Shown in pieces: positions 1-12,239 of a DNA stretch of 64,000 nucleotides. Both the position numbers and the translations under genes were made by a program. The notes beneath the pieces were generated by a model that worked only from the letters and a program-made list of their open reading frames with translations, ran no database searches and was not told the origin of the DNA. The first letter of the stretch is position 1. Each line of letters begins with the position of its first letter. Source of the DNA: Tigriopus japonicus (taxonomy: Eukaryota; Arthropoda; Copepoda; Harpacticoida; Harpacticidae). The stretch is taken from contig CM021318.1 in NCBI GenBank assembly GCA_010645155.1, positions 6,409,481-6,473,480 on the forward strand, in the 5' to 3' direction.

Positions 1-347
1 TTTGTGCCAACTAAAAAGCCAAGCATTTAAGTGATTTTTCAGATGGATGGAACATCAAAGATTTTGCTTACGCAACCCCCAATTAAAGTGTAGGTAGAAA
101 AAAAGCCAAGAGCCATATCTACAAAATTGATACCAAATATTTATTGCAATATAAATGTTGGATGTTAACTGGCCTCATTTAAATGCCTTGAATATTTCAA
201 AGGGTAGTAAAATAACCATGTTCGAGTTTAGTCTTAGTACATAAACTGCGTTAAGAAAATAGCTTTTGTTCTAGGATTACACTGAAGCATAGTATTGCTA
301 GTGATGGCCCGAAAGAGCTTTCAACCAAAATTCGGGTTAGTTATGCC

Positions 348-790
348 AAGAAGCACTGGAATCATGGAGTGGGAGGCTAGCACTGAGAATTATGATTTCC
401 AGTAGAAACGAGTCAATACCGCTCTTCTGCAAATGAGACCTTTCTTTTGTCGAGTAATCTACGTACGTTTTGAGCTCGACCAAACGTCGGAGACAAAAGT
501 TATGCCCTCTCAAAGCTCAGTGCAAATCCTACCGAGAATGAATGAACTAGGCCTTTTGTGGTAATCGTTTTATCACAAAAGGGCGAGTTCATTCATTCAA
601 TGCTCTCTTCAGTACATAAGTTTGCGAAGGCATAACTTTTCACTCCGGCATTCGATTGGGCTGAAATTTGAAATACGTGTTCTTCTCAATGCAAGCCAGG
701 TCTCATTTGCAGAAAAACGCAAAAAGTTTGTTTCTACTGGAAATCATAATTTTCATTGCTAGCCTCCCACTCCATGATTCCATGCTTCTT
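348..790. mobile_element. Foldback MITE, family N copy 1
   Basis: Two arms of roughly 215 bp are near-perfect inverted repeats around a centre near 570. The termini read AAGAAGCA...TGCTTCTT. The element is flanked by the direct repeat GTTATGCC (340-347 and 792-799); counted as 9 bp there is one mismatch. There is no coding capacity. A second copy with the same length and termini is at 57010-57458. A 9-bp duplication with long TIRs would suit a Mutator-like (MULE) foldback, but no transposase is seen, so the superfamily is a guess. Confidence 0.75.
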
Positions 791-1397
791 GGTTATGCCT
801 CCCGAAACTGAAATCAAAAGCAGACATGATCTATTAGAAATGGAGTTTGAAGACGAAGTCCATTTTTTGGGTCCGAAAACCTTTGAAATTCAATTCTTCG
901 AATTTTTCAAAAATTTAGAATTGTCCAACGTTGTGCCCATGATCAATTTTAAATTTCAAAGTGAACTTTGCATTTATGTTATTGTTTTGTCACCTACTTT
1001 CGATTTCGGTTACGGTTAAGGCTTCTTTCAGCAGAAACTTTCTGTTTCAGTTAAGAACCCTTTCGGTCTATCTCTAACGTTTCCTATGATTTAATATACA
1101 ATAGAGCCTTTTGAACAAGTGTTATTAACAGTCTACCTTAAATCTTTGCTATCCTTATTTAGAATGGAATACCGAGGACAATTGATGATTGATCAATAAA
1201 CTATCGTGCACTGGTTTTCAAATTTTGCCATAACATGGTTTTATGACTTTCAAGGATACATAAATAATGTCATAAATAGCAATAGCAATAAATATGGATT
1301 GAAATAAGACGCGGCTGTCCAACTATGGCAATCTCCCCTCCAGGATTAGAGATCGTTTCCTTAGGGGCATTTTGGTCGGGAAAGGAAGCACATAGTC

Positions 1398-3297
1398 TTA
1401 AAAGTGCCCAATACCACCTCCCACCTGATGGTCGGCATACACGCAACTCAAGGTTTGCTCGTCGAAGTAGCTGTCATAACCGCAGTTTTGGATCCTGGGC
1501 TTGTTGTACACGCACACGATGTAAGCACTCTTGTCATCAGGCAAGGGAAATCGTGGATAGGGCAAGAATCTACAACAAAAAATCCCTTCGTTAATAAACT
1601 CAAAGCCGTTTGACACAAGTTAATCTCAGGATAATGATAAAATATTGGAGTCGGTTACTTGAACGCAAACTCAGTTATTTCAGTTATGTACTTAATAGTT
1701 CCATCTGCCATCAAAAGATGGCGCTGCAATCCTCACAAAAATGAATACAATTACGCTCAAATTATCAATTTTATGAACATCAATATTTTTTTTTCTTTAA
1801 CTCTCTGTTAAAAAAACTCAAACTTAGTCTCAATTTATTAATATTAAGCACACCATCTACGTCATGTGACACTATGCAATGGTTCAAACTAGTACACCAT
1901 GATAAAACAGTCCAGTCATAAAGTGCGCCATCTCGTGTTTTTACGTGGTTACTGTGCACATTTTTTCAAAAACCTTTGCAGGTGTATTTGCAAGCCCCAA
2001 TCAACATTCGAAGCAATTTAGTCTGCATCAAACTAAAAATACGGATGATCATTGTCATCTGATCAGCAAATACATTTGTTTCACGGAAAATGTGAATTGA
2101 TACCACATAAAATCCACTAGGTGGCGCAATTCGTGACTCCTGTCTTCTCAGGACGAATTACAGAAATACAGCTTAAGGCCTGGCATTGTACTAAAATGAG
2201 AGGTTATTTCAAAGCAGTAAATGTTCCGTTGAATTTTCATTGTAGTAACTCGGCCTTAAGTGGTATTCTGTAATATATCCTTCGTTGAGTCATCCTTGCT
2301 CCTGTCTTTTGCACTAGTTCACAGTGGTGCACTCTAATAAAATTGTTCTACTTCAAACCAAAAATTTGCATCTGCGCTCTCAGCGCGAGCTGTGCTTAAA
2401 AGAAGTTATATCTCTTTCTTCAACCTTAAAGGAGTGTTATGTCCATTCTGCAAAAAATGATTACCGTCGGGCCACGGCATTTGGGGGAAGTTCATGGGCG
2501 TCAGGACACTTGAATCCCACCACAGATTCGCTCAAATCCTCACATCCGGGGGTCTCATCAGGATATCCGCAACTGTGGTATTCATTGTTGTACACGGTTC
2601 CTCTTTGGCAAGGGGTTTCATAAGCAACACCAGCGGCGCACTATTTACAAAAAAAAATATTAACTCAACTAGTTCTCGGCAAATATTTGAACAAATACCT
2701 TGAAAAAGGTCTTTTGGCATCCCTCGCCAACAGGGTAGATTCCATATTGGTAGAGACATCCTGGCGATGAGATGGGCGTATCGTCGTAGATCCTCTTTCC
2801 GCAGTCTACTTGCCAGTTGTAGTTACAATGATTATGGACATGACCATGACCATCGAACACGAGGCCATTCTCACAGGTCTCTTCAGTGAAGGTACCATTG
2901 ACACACTAAAAAAGAAGAGGGAGAATGAGTTATCTTCCGCCTTTTTTATTAAGCTCAATTTTGGCCTCATTTAGCCATGTATTAATTATCCCTTAGAGCT
3001 TTTGGAGGAGGCCCTTTATACCGGAAGTACTAGTAACAAAATAGTTCGTGTTTCGCTTAAACGCATTGAGACTTTGAAGTTTCCGAAATTCAGTTGAGCC
3101 GAATTCGATTTGATTTGACCTACTGAGCTCAAGGTACGTCGTTGAAATCTCCAGGCAAAGATGAATCTTACCAGGTAGAATTTATCACAGTATTCTTCAT
3201 GAGGATAGGTTTGAACTCCATAACTTTCCGGACAGCCTTGAGCCAAGGCTCCAACCACGAAGGTGGACGCAAGTCCCAACAGAACAAAGAAGACCAT
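1398..3297 (-). CDS. Obstructor-like chitin-binding protein (three CBM14 domains)
   Basis: Four minus-strand exons join to a 226-residue secreted protein: 3297-3172, 2905-2699, 2640-2465 and 1569-1398. All introns are GT-AG and the total of 681 nt stays in frame. The start was chosen because MVFFVLLGLASTFVVGALAQ is a clean signal peptide. Three type-2 chitin-binding domains follow. Domain 1 has Cys 22, 37, 43, 53, 69, 77 and domain 2 has Cys 92, 105, 112, 122, 135, 144. Domain 3 keeps only Cys 156, 189, 199, 212. Words such as CDKFYLCVNGT, VHNHCNYNW and PYPRFP match arthropod obstructor proteins, closest in my memory to obstructor-E/B. Those proteins bind chitin and organise cuticle outside the epidermis. 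Intron 3 (1570-2464) carries two MITEs. Not all obstructor subtypes can be separated by eye, so no symbol is given. Confidence 0.93.
1913..2138. mobile_element. MITE remnant, family M, in an obstructor intron
   Basis: The ends are inverted repeats: GTCATAAAGTGCGCCATCTC on the left, answered by a GGTGGCGCAATTCGTGAC-type end on the right. The same AGTGCGCCATCTAG terminal word starts and ends the better copy at 46611-47078. It lies wholly inside the last intron of the obstructor gene. No coding capacity and no clear TSD were found. Confidence 0.55.
2151..2284. mobile_element. MITE, family P copy 1, in an obstructor intron
   Basis: A 134-bp palindromic element with arms of about 48 bp (GGACGAATTACAGAAATAC... 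answered by ...GGTATTCTGTAATATATCC). A second copy, in the opposite orientation, lies at 60207-60338 in an intron of the sulfotransferase gene. Both share an internal GTTGAATTTTCATTG word. Non-autonomous; superfamily unknown. Confidence 0.6.
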
Positions 3298-5860
3298 GAT
3301 GGTTCTCACTTGAGAAAAATGAAGCCAATGGTGGATATAGCACTTGAACTCTAATACTCTCGTCAACTCACGGATAACTGTGCGTGTCAGTGAGCGAATG
3401 TATCTGAGAGCGCTTTGGAACACTACTCGGTTATCTATCTGGTATCTCGTTACTTTTGGCTCCTTCTTGGCCGACTGCCTTCAATATCGTCCTACAGGGT
3501 GCTATAATGGCACCTTCTGCTCTTTTGTTGCCCGGCACCACCCGTTTCAGGCAGTTAGTTGGTCGTTTTCCAAGGAAGGCAAACCAAAAGGTTTATTCAT
3601 GGACGCCTTGACAAGTGGACAGGGTAGTCTAAATTTGAGTGACCCAATTTTTTTCGGTTAGTATGGCAAAACTAGCAAAGAGCCAATGTTCAAATCATGT
3701 TTATCGAGCATTGTTCCAGAGATTGATCTTTTCGTGAGTTAAAAATGAACACATTAGAGCATAATTTGTACGATTTAAAAAAACGTCATTTCAATTATTA
3801 ACATGCATCTTTTTAGACCACAAACTCTAGAAGCCGAATTTCATGATTAACATACTTTTAGCACCAAACTTTTCATTGCGATAGTTATTATGCAAAGAGA
3901 AACATGCACCACCAACGATAAATCTTAGAGAATAAGTTTTTAGGAAAATCAAGGAATTATGGAAAAATATGTGGTTTTGAAAAGAAGCAAAACATGTTTT
4001 AGCTTCATCAAATAAGACATGCGATCATATTCCGGTCATTTGTACCCACTTATATAATGCAAATGGGCATGAAGGTCACGTCCATTAAAACATCATAATT
4101 CGTGTCTAAAACCCAGTAGTTGTTTTTTATTGTTGGTCCGTTCGACAAGGTTGGAATACATGACTGTTTCAAGTTGGATTAAGTTGTAAAAAAGCCAATT
4201 TTCTACCTGACCGTTCTCGTCCAAGTTTGAAGACGTTCTTGGTTTATTACCAAAAATGATCAAGTGTCACCCGGTTTGTCACACAGTAAGGAGATCTTGG
4301 TTGCTTGTCAGGTCGAAGGTTTTCAATCAGATCATTTCCTCCTTTTGTCTCAAACTAGCATTGCACTCTTTGGTAAGTGCACGCCATACATGCACACAAG
4401 TAATTCCGGTGATTCACTTCCTCAAACTTTTACCGTGACCTTTGATACCATCAAACTCTAAAATAGCCAGGGTCTACTTCAAATCAGTCAAGAACTTTTA
4501 TATTTATTCAGATCAGGTTGAACTGATCTATGGCATCAGAGATCCCTTAAGCAAGGTGTGCTCGAGCTCATACTAGAGGGAGTGTCCAACCAACCATCAG
4601 GCAACCAAAGACGTTGGGTGGGCATACTAAAGTAGTAGGTTGGAAGTTGGCTCTGGGCACAACCACAACCAATATGTGTTGAACTACTTCCACACTTGAA
4701 TCCACTCTGCCTGGATGGAAGTGTATGTGTATGGAAGTGCAGGATAGGTCAAATGGCTTGGCTTGCCAACACCAATGTCCTGCAATAAGAGCAACTAATT
4801 GAATTCAAGGAACGGCTACTTTGAAAAATGGTTGTGTAAAAGAAGAATGGTTTTTGTTCAACATTTCAGCATGTGCTTTTTTGGAAGGGATTCGACACTA
4901 GGGTTTGGCTGTGTAAAACGACAATGATGTTAAAAACGCCACGGTCTTCAATATCAAGTGGCTCCTTTGAAAAAATAAACAATTGCTGGAAGCCGATTTT
5001 TTACTCAAGACGGTCACATTGAGCATTTAAAGTGTTCAAAATTTGTTAAATAACAGGACAGACTCGTTAAAATTCTGAACAACTCCCACAACTTAAAAGT
5101 GATCCAAAAAACATTTCTTAGAATACACATTTACTCGGTGGGTTATATGGCATTATATCAAAAAAAGAGGTGTCCTAATAAATGAAATGAAATAGGTTTC
5201 ACTGCTTTATATATTTTTGCTAGTGATTGCACTGAATAAGAGAATATTATAAGTTTGCATATACAATGTTCAATGAAGGACATTCTTACAGAAATAGGCT
5301 TTACTAAAAAATCAATAATTCTAACTGAACGTTCTCTGATTATTAATTCTGTCCTTTGGGTCCAATGATTCAATCTCATTATTGGGACGAATCTCAAGAT
5401 CCTTAATCCAACCAAAAGTGTCAAAACATATGTCGTGGCCGTCCAAACATTTAATTTGAAAACAGATAAAATTAAAAAAAATAATCAAAATGGCGTTTTT
5501 AAATGTAAGTAAATGCATTTACTTAATTAATATGCCAAAATATAAGCTCAAGGTTCATCGAAGCCTTGCAAAATAACTTGGAACATATGGACCACCCCCA
5601 TTGGACATACTCTTTGATTTGCATTATTGTAGGAAGGTAAAATTTTCTTGGCCAATTTAGGCAAGTTCAGCAACTATTCAAAATCTTTCGCGTGTAACAG
5701 AAACCTTTGTTGACTTTTTGGGTCTCAATTTCACAAATCTTGAGAGAGCTTATTCAAATTGAATATTTGACGCAAACTTTTACACAAGAATTCAAGAGGG
5801 TAAAATGTTTGTATTTCTTTATTCCAAAATTTTTTTCCAATGCTGAAATGTGTACGAATG
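3298..5860. other. Intergenic region upstream of the obstructor gene
   Basis: No ORF here looks coding, and no repeat with clear ends was found. The stretch just above 3297 should hold the obstructor promoter. TATATCC read on the minus strand near 3332-3340 is a possible TATA box but is too close to the start codon to be convincing. Confidence 0.4.
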
Positions 5861-8800
5861 CATTAGCAAACAAGCTAAAAGTAAAAGAGGTGACACACTT
5901 GAGATGACACTATTTTGCCCAGAATAGAGAGGTACAATTGGTTAAAAATGGCATTTTTACGTCAGAAAATAGCAACTTTTATCCATTAAATTGTGTGCAA
6001 CTTTTACAAATCAAAATATAGCAACTTTAGGGCTGAAAATCTACAACTTTTACAATTAAAAAAAAAACACAGCAAACGGATCCAATATTTCCTTGTGCGT
6101 GTTTCTGAGCCATCCACGTGTGACATCCAATTGTAGTCATGGTTTTGAATTTAAATTGAAGAACTAAATGCTCAAACACAATGAGGATGGTTTCAGATAC
6201 ACGGAGATCCATGAGGAGTTCTTGATCCGGTGTTGCTAATTTATTGGAGCTTGACTGGTCCAGATTTTGGCAATAGACCAGTGATTGACCCACAGGGGGG
6301 CCCTTAATTGAAAGCAAAATTTTCTCCTGAGCAAAGGTTCAAATGAAACTTCAAGTGGAGAAAATACCTGGCAAATAAAAGTTTCTCCTTAAAATTATTT
6401 CTCATTTTGAGAGATGAGAATGTAAATGACTAACGTTTCAAAGTTTGAATTTTTGCAAGTGATGGATTTTTGAGACAATCCGTTTTCCTTTTCAAAAATC
6501 TATTCATACACTTTGAGTTCTCAAAACCAAGGAAATCCTCTGCCACTTTTGCCTAAAATGGCAGAGGATTTGGCCACCTGGCAACCCTACCATCCCCTAT
6601 GATGTAGGAAATTCAATTCACATTTTTGCTTAAACCAATGTCAAGTCAGTAAATATGCCGGGAGTGTTTTGAAATGTCTAACTCTATGAATGGCTCGACA
6701 ATATCATCATCTTAACAGCTAAATCAAAAGTCACCCTGGATTGGGAATAACATTTTAGCCAAGCTATTAAAAGTCCCTTTGCAACTTTGCATTGCATCAA
6801 GGACTAGAGAAGTTGAAGAACTAACAAGCTTCAAAGGAAGCCTACAAATAAATTGAGTATATCTCAAGAAGGTTCCCCATACACGGAAATCTTTAGTAAA
6901 AGGCGAAAGATTTACACGGTCTGTAAGGAGAATTTGAGTTGGTTGAAGATCATGTCCAAACATTGAACCAACTCCCCAACAAAATCTTACTCTGGTGATG
7001 AAAACAATCTGGCATTATTTGACAACTTGCAACGTTATTTCAGTGAACTTGGACACAGTTTACAAATCATTTGCACTTTTCTGCAACCCCATATTTCCCC
7101 ACACACACACCATTGACCAACTTTTCAAAAATTCGTCATTTTTATAGCTTTAACTATGTATCTCAGCATGTATTTCAGCATTGATGAAGGAATAAAGTTG
7201 CTGTGGGTTATTTTTGGCAAAAGCTGCTACTTTTTTAGCCCTAAAACCAAATGTATATCTCAATTGTGGACAAAAAATTGTGATATCAAACAAACCTTTG
7301 GCTTCCTTAAGAACACAGTTTAGCTTTGTACAAATTATTTGAGAAGCAAAACATAGAAATAAAAACCTTTTACATTTCCATGAATAGTTTTTGGTAAAAG
7401 TGCGTGTCTATATAATACACAATTCGAACAAGTTCTCACAAGATTCACGTAATTGAGACTCAAAAATGCCAAACGTGGCTGTTTGATGCGTCAAAAACAC
7501 AAGAATTGAAAAGTTGCTGAACTTGCCAAAAATGGCCAAAATTGTCAAGTTTTTTAGTGCAAGTTGCATTTTGTAATCGTGCCCGAGCCCTGATAATAAT
7601 CATATAGGCAGGAGTGCTGAAGAGTATGAGATTTTGGGTTGAATGTGAATTGTTTACACTAAACATGTACATGCTGCAGTCATCAGGTGCACAAGTTCGT
7701 TCAATTAGAGAGGGGATCCCGTCCCCAAAACTGAGACTCATCCAACCAACCCTCCACAGGTTTTGACCTCAGCTACCGTTGAATCAAACTCTTAATAAGT
7801 ACAAGATTATAAACAGGGGATTAGCGCGGACGCAGATCCCCCACTACCATAAATTGTGCGCTCGAGTTACCCTCATTTGGGGTAATCGCAAGGGTCAGCC
7901 TGTCCGAAGTGCAATGAACAGGCCTCACCTTGGAGGAACTGCCTTGGTGATCACAGTTGATCTCTGCGCCAGGTAAGTATGAGTGAGCAGTGGAATGCAA
8001 ATCAACCCATCCAAAAAGAAATTCTTTCTTTGGTGATCACATTTGTCTGGATCAATGGATTAAGGACTGCTAAAATGATTGAAGGCATCAGTAACAGCAT
8101 TGCGCAGCAGTTTTTCTGAACTGAACCAAAGGCGTTTGCAACAACTTTGAGCATAAGGGCCCTCAAACTGGAGCTGATTCAGTCAAGGGCCCACCAAATA
8201 GAGACTGACGACCGCAAAAGACCACAGAGCAGTGGGCTCATCTCCACAGCCCTTTGGATGGCTCTGTAGGCCACCTTTTGGGACTTGCCTGGATGCCTTT
8301 GGGCCCACCAAAAATACCAACCCCTACACTACAGGAGTTGTTTATCTTGCTCTCGGCTATAATCTTAATGCCGATTTCCTGAGGTTGCGTGATCTATTTC
8401 TTTAAAACTGAAATTAAGTTAGGTTGGATTACATTCTATTGTGTTAGATTCGGTTAGGTTTTAAGTTAGGTTAGGTTAGGTTTTAAAATGGAGTCACGCA
8501 ACTTAGGATTTTTTCAATGTGAGATAATAGGTAAGATTTATCTTGCTTGTTCGTTAGTTTGCTGTTTCAATCACGCACTCTGTTTATCATGAGTTTTGGT
8601 GCAGAGAGGGCCACCACCCAGGGTTGCCAGGTCCTGGAGGAGCGTCTCGGGCACTTTTGCTCTGGAATGTGGCCACGTTTGGCCACAAAATAAAACATTA
8701 TTTCTCACCTAAAAATGGCGTTTTCAAACAAAACTAAAATCAAGTCATCAAAATGCAATATTTTCCCGGAAAAAGGTTCAAAACAGTTCTTGAACATTGC

Positions 8801-11332
8801 CAAACATTTAATTTTTGGCCACAAAAACATTTTGGAACCTTAAATTTAGAAAATAGTGGTATCACAGTAACGCAAATTCCAATATCCCTATTCAACATTT
8901 GGTGCAGTCTATTAAACATCACCATTTCGTGGCATTTTGTATTAAATCAATAGACAGCATACCACAATGGTTTGAAGAAAGAAAAAAAAATATTTTTCAT
9001 TCAAAATAATTCTTGCAAAGCTAAAATGCGTAAGATAAGAACGTATTAGCAAACAAGCTAAAAGTGAAAGAAGTGACACACTTGAGATAACACTATTTTG
9101 CCCAGAATAGAGAGGTACAATTGGTTAAAAATGGCATTTTTTCGTCAGAAAATAGCAACTTTTATCCATTAAATTGTGTGCAACTTTTACAAATCAAAAT
9201 ATAGCAACTTTAGGGCTGAAAATCAAAAACTTTTACAATTAAAAAAAAACACAGCAAACGTATCCAATATTTCCTTGTGCGTGTTTCTGAGCCATCCACG
9301 TGTGACATTCAATTGTAGTCATGGTTTTGAATTTAAATTGAAGAACTAAATGCTCAAACACAATGAGGATGGTTTCAGATACACGGAGATCCATGAGGAG
9401 TTCTTGATCCGGTGTTGCTAATTTATTGGAGCTTGACTGGTCCAGATTTTGGCAATAGACCAGTGATTGACCCACAGGGGGGCCCTTAATTGAAAGCAAA
9501 ATTTTCTCCTGAGCAAAGGTTCAAATGAAACTTCAAGTGGAGAAAATACCTGGCAAATAAAAGTTTCTCCTTAAAATTATTTCTCATTTTGAGAGATGAG
9601 AATGTAAATGACTAACGTTTCAAAGTTTGAATTTTTGCAAGTGATGGATTTTTGAGACAATCCGTTTTCCTTTTCAAAAATCTATTCATACACTTTGAGT
9701 TCTCAAAACCAAGGAAATCCTCTGCCACTTTTGCCTAAAATGGCAGAGGATTTGGCCACCTGGCAACCCTACCATCCCCTATGATGTAGGAAATTCAATT
9801 CACATTTTTGCTTAAACCAATGTCAAGTCAGTAAATATGCCGGGAGTGTTTTGAAATGTCTAACTCTATGAATGGCTCGACAATATCATCATCTTAACAG
9901 CTAAATCAAAAGTCACCCTGGATTGGGAATAACATTTTAGCCAAGCTATTAAAAGTCCCTTTGCAACTTTGCATTGCATCAAGGACTAGAGAAGTTGAAG
10001 AACTAACAAGCTTCAAAGGAAGCCTACAAATAAATTGAGTATATCTCAAGAAGGTTCCCCATACACGGAAATCTTTAGTAAAAGGCGAAAGATTTACACG
10101 GTCTGTAAGGAGAATTTGAGTTGGTTGAAGATCATGTCCAAACATTGAACCAACTCCCCAACAAAATCTTACTCTGGTGATGAAAACAATCTGGCATTAT
10201 TTGACAACTTGCAACGTTATTTCAGTGAACTTGGACACAGTTTACAAATCATTTGCACTTTTCTGCAACCCCATATTTCCCCACACACACACCATTGACC
10301 AACTTTTCAAAAATTCGTCATTTTTATAGCTTTAACTATGTATCTCAGCATGTATTTCAGCATTGATGAAGGAATAAAGTTGCTGTGGGTTATTTTTGGC
10401 AAAAGCTGCTACTTTTTTAGCCCTAAAACCAAATGTATATCTCAATTGTGGACAAAAAATTGTGATATCAAACAAACCTTTGGCTTCCTTAAGAACACAG
10501 TTTAGCTTTGTACAAATTATTTGAGAAGCAAAACATAGAAATAAAAACCTTTTACATTTCCATGAATAGTTTTTGGTAAAAGTGCGTGTCTATATAATAC
10601 ACAATTCGAACAAGTTCTCACAAGATTCACGTAATTGAGACTCAAAAATGCCAAACGTGGCTGTTTGATGCGTCAAAAACACAAGAATTGAAAAGTTGCT
10701 GAACTTGCCAAAAATGGCCAAAATTGTCAAGTTTTTTAGTGCAAGTTGCATTTTGTAATCGTGCCCGAGCCCTGATAATAATCATATAGGCAGGAGTGCT
10801 GAAGAGTATGAGATTTTGGGTTGAATGTGAATTGTTTACACTAAACATGTACATGCTGCAGTCATCAGGTGCACAAGTTCGTTCAATTAGAGAGGGGATC
10901 CCGTCCCCAAAACTGAGACTCATCCAACCAACCCTCCACAGGTTTTGACCTCAGCTACCGTTGAATCAAACTCTTAATAAGTACAAGATTATAAACAGGG
11001 GATTAGCGCGGACGCAGATCCCCCACTACCATAAATTGTGCGCTCGAGTTACCCTCATTTGGGGTAATCGCAAGGGTCAGCCTGTCCGAAGTGCAATGAA
11101 CAGGCCTCACCTTGGAGGAACTGCCTTGGTGCTCACAGTTGACCTCTGCGCCAGGTAAGTATGAGTGAGCAGGGGAATGCAAATCAACATATCCAAAAAG
11201 AAATTCTTTCAAACTGGAGCTGATTCAGTCAATGGCCCACCAAATAGAGACTGACGACCGCAAAAGACCACAGAGCAGTGGGCTCATCTCCACAGCCCTT
11301 TGGATGGCTCTGTAAGCCACCTTTGGGGACTC
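5861..11332. repeat. Recent tandem duplication, unit about 3.18 kb
   Basis: Sequence from about 5861 to 8290 recurs from about 9044 to 11332 at an offset near 3183 bp. Across roughly 6130-7960 only a handful of bases differ; the left edge is more diverged. Copy 1 contains about 137 bp (8034-8170) missing from copy 2. The spacer 8292-9043 is unique. Short minus-strand ORFs (6027-6317, 6724-6963, 7460-7741) recur in copy 2 but match nothing I recognise and have no start or splice context, so I do not call genes. The unit is rich in GCAACTTTTA-like words, which may be subterminal motifs of an embedded transposon. Confidence 0.85.
8378..8507. repeat. Small inverted-repeat element carrying TTAGG repeats
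   Basis: CCTGAGGTTGCGTGATCTAT on the left is answered by the complement of ATGGAGTCACGCAACTTAGG on the right, giving about 20-bp ends. Inside are three consecutive TTAGG units (8465-8480) and further GTTAGG words from 8418 on. TTAGG is the ancestral arthropod telomere repeat. The tract is too short to be a telomere and is best seen as an interstitial tract inside a MITE. Confidence 0.45.
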
Positions 11333-11371
11333 TCTGGTTGGTTGCAGATTTTTTGCCAAAATCTACAAGAA

Positions 11372-11402
11372 ATGTATGTATGTATGTATGTATGTATGTA
11401 TA
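11372..11402. repeat. (ATGT)n microsatellite
   Basis: About seven perfect ATGT units just downstream of the second copy of the tandem duplication. Confidence 0.9.
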
Positions 11403-11596
11403 TTTTATTTCAGGAATATTTTGTTTCGTTCATGTCATGATTTTAGCGGAAATAGAAAACAATATTTTCCCAACGCAGATCGATGTCATGAAAGTATATT
11501 CCTCAGGTTCAGGATAAGCTATCGCTTGTTTTCACCAGAACCTGGGCGGAAAAATAGGGATTCAGTGCTTGAGGAGCCAACTTGAGCACTGTGTTA

Positions 11597-11690
11597 AATA
11601 AATAAAGAAGTAAGAATAAATAAAGAAGTAAGAATAAATAAAGAAGTAAGAATAAATAAAGAAGTGAGAATAAATAAAGAAGTAAGAAAA
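11597..11690. repeat. 18-bp minisatellite, five units
   Basis: The unit AATAAATAAAGAAGTAAG is repeated five times with almost no change (one A to G). It is a simple expansion and is not coding; an overlapping minus-strand ORF is only its translation. Confidence 0.9.
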
Positions 11691-11815
11691 GATTGAAATT
11701 AGAGAGAGAAATAAGTCACATTTCAGATTCCAATTGGATTGTTTTAATTTAATTGAGCGGAGTGTGTGCATTTCCAATTGAGTGCATGAAATGCCAAGAT
11801 TTGAAGAATGCTGAT

Positions 11816-12148
11816 TTAAGCACTTTGCTTGCAAACAAAGCAGTCTTTCAAGTTGCAATGGTCAGTGGGGTACTTTTGAATCAGAACGCCCTGAACTCGT
11901 TTGCCAAACTGTCTACGTGGTAAACCTATGTCTGGTGTGCTAAAATTATTCCATTCATGAGGAAATGCATAATTTGGCAGTCTTTGCAAGAAGACGGATT
12001 TTGCCACTGGAGTAATGGCTTTCCATCCTCCAAGCCGAGGATTGTTTTTCCACTTATACACGTTAATGCTGGGTGGGAGGTTTCTCAAGTAAGCTTGTCT
12101 CATTTCTAATATCACCCTTTGAGTACGTAAGTCTGCAAGTTTCAGCAA
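11816..12148 (-). CDS. Unidentified 110-codon ORF, possible exon or TE relic
   Basis: An uninterrupted minus-strand frame with protein-like composition. It contains words such as INVYKWKNNPRLGGWK, FPHEWNNF and a C-terminal HCNLKDCFVCKQ cysteine cluster. It stops in frame at 11816-11818. Upstream on the minus strand, just before the ACTTACG at the front of the frame, is AAACTTGCAG, which could be a splice acceptor; the frame could then be a terminal exon. It lies immediately 3' of a LINE relic on the same strand, so transposon origin is also possible. I do not recognise the family and assign no function. Confidence 0.3.
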   Translation of the reverse strand: MLKLADLRTQRVILEMRQAYLRNLPPSINVYKWKNNPRLGGWKAITPVAKSVFLQRLPNYAFPHEWNNFSTPDIGLPRRQFGKRVQGVLIQKYPTDHCNLKDCFVCKQSA

Positions 12149-12239
12149 ATTTGTTCTGCTATATAATGATATAAGAAATATGATTCCTTGTGAACAAGGA
12201 AATCATTCAAATTGTTCTTACAATTATCCTACCTTCGAA

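Noticed and set aside
756..1019. 87-codon frame after the first foldback element
   Set aside because: It begins inside the transposon arm and has no domain or splice context.
5861..8290. Duplicated block as a single large transposon
   Set aside because: No terminal repeats or TSD at the block edges; the fixed offset of about 3183 bp fits a tandem duplication.
8465..8480. Telomere end
   Set aside because: Only three perfect TTAGG units, flanked by ordinary sequence on both sides.
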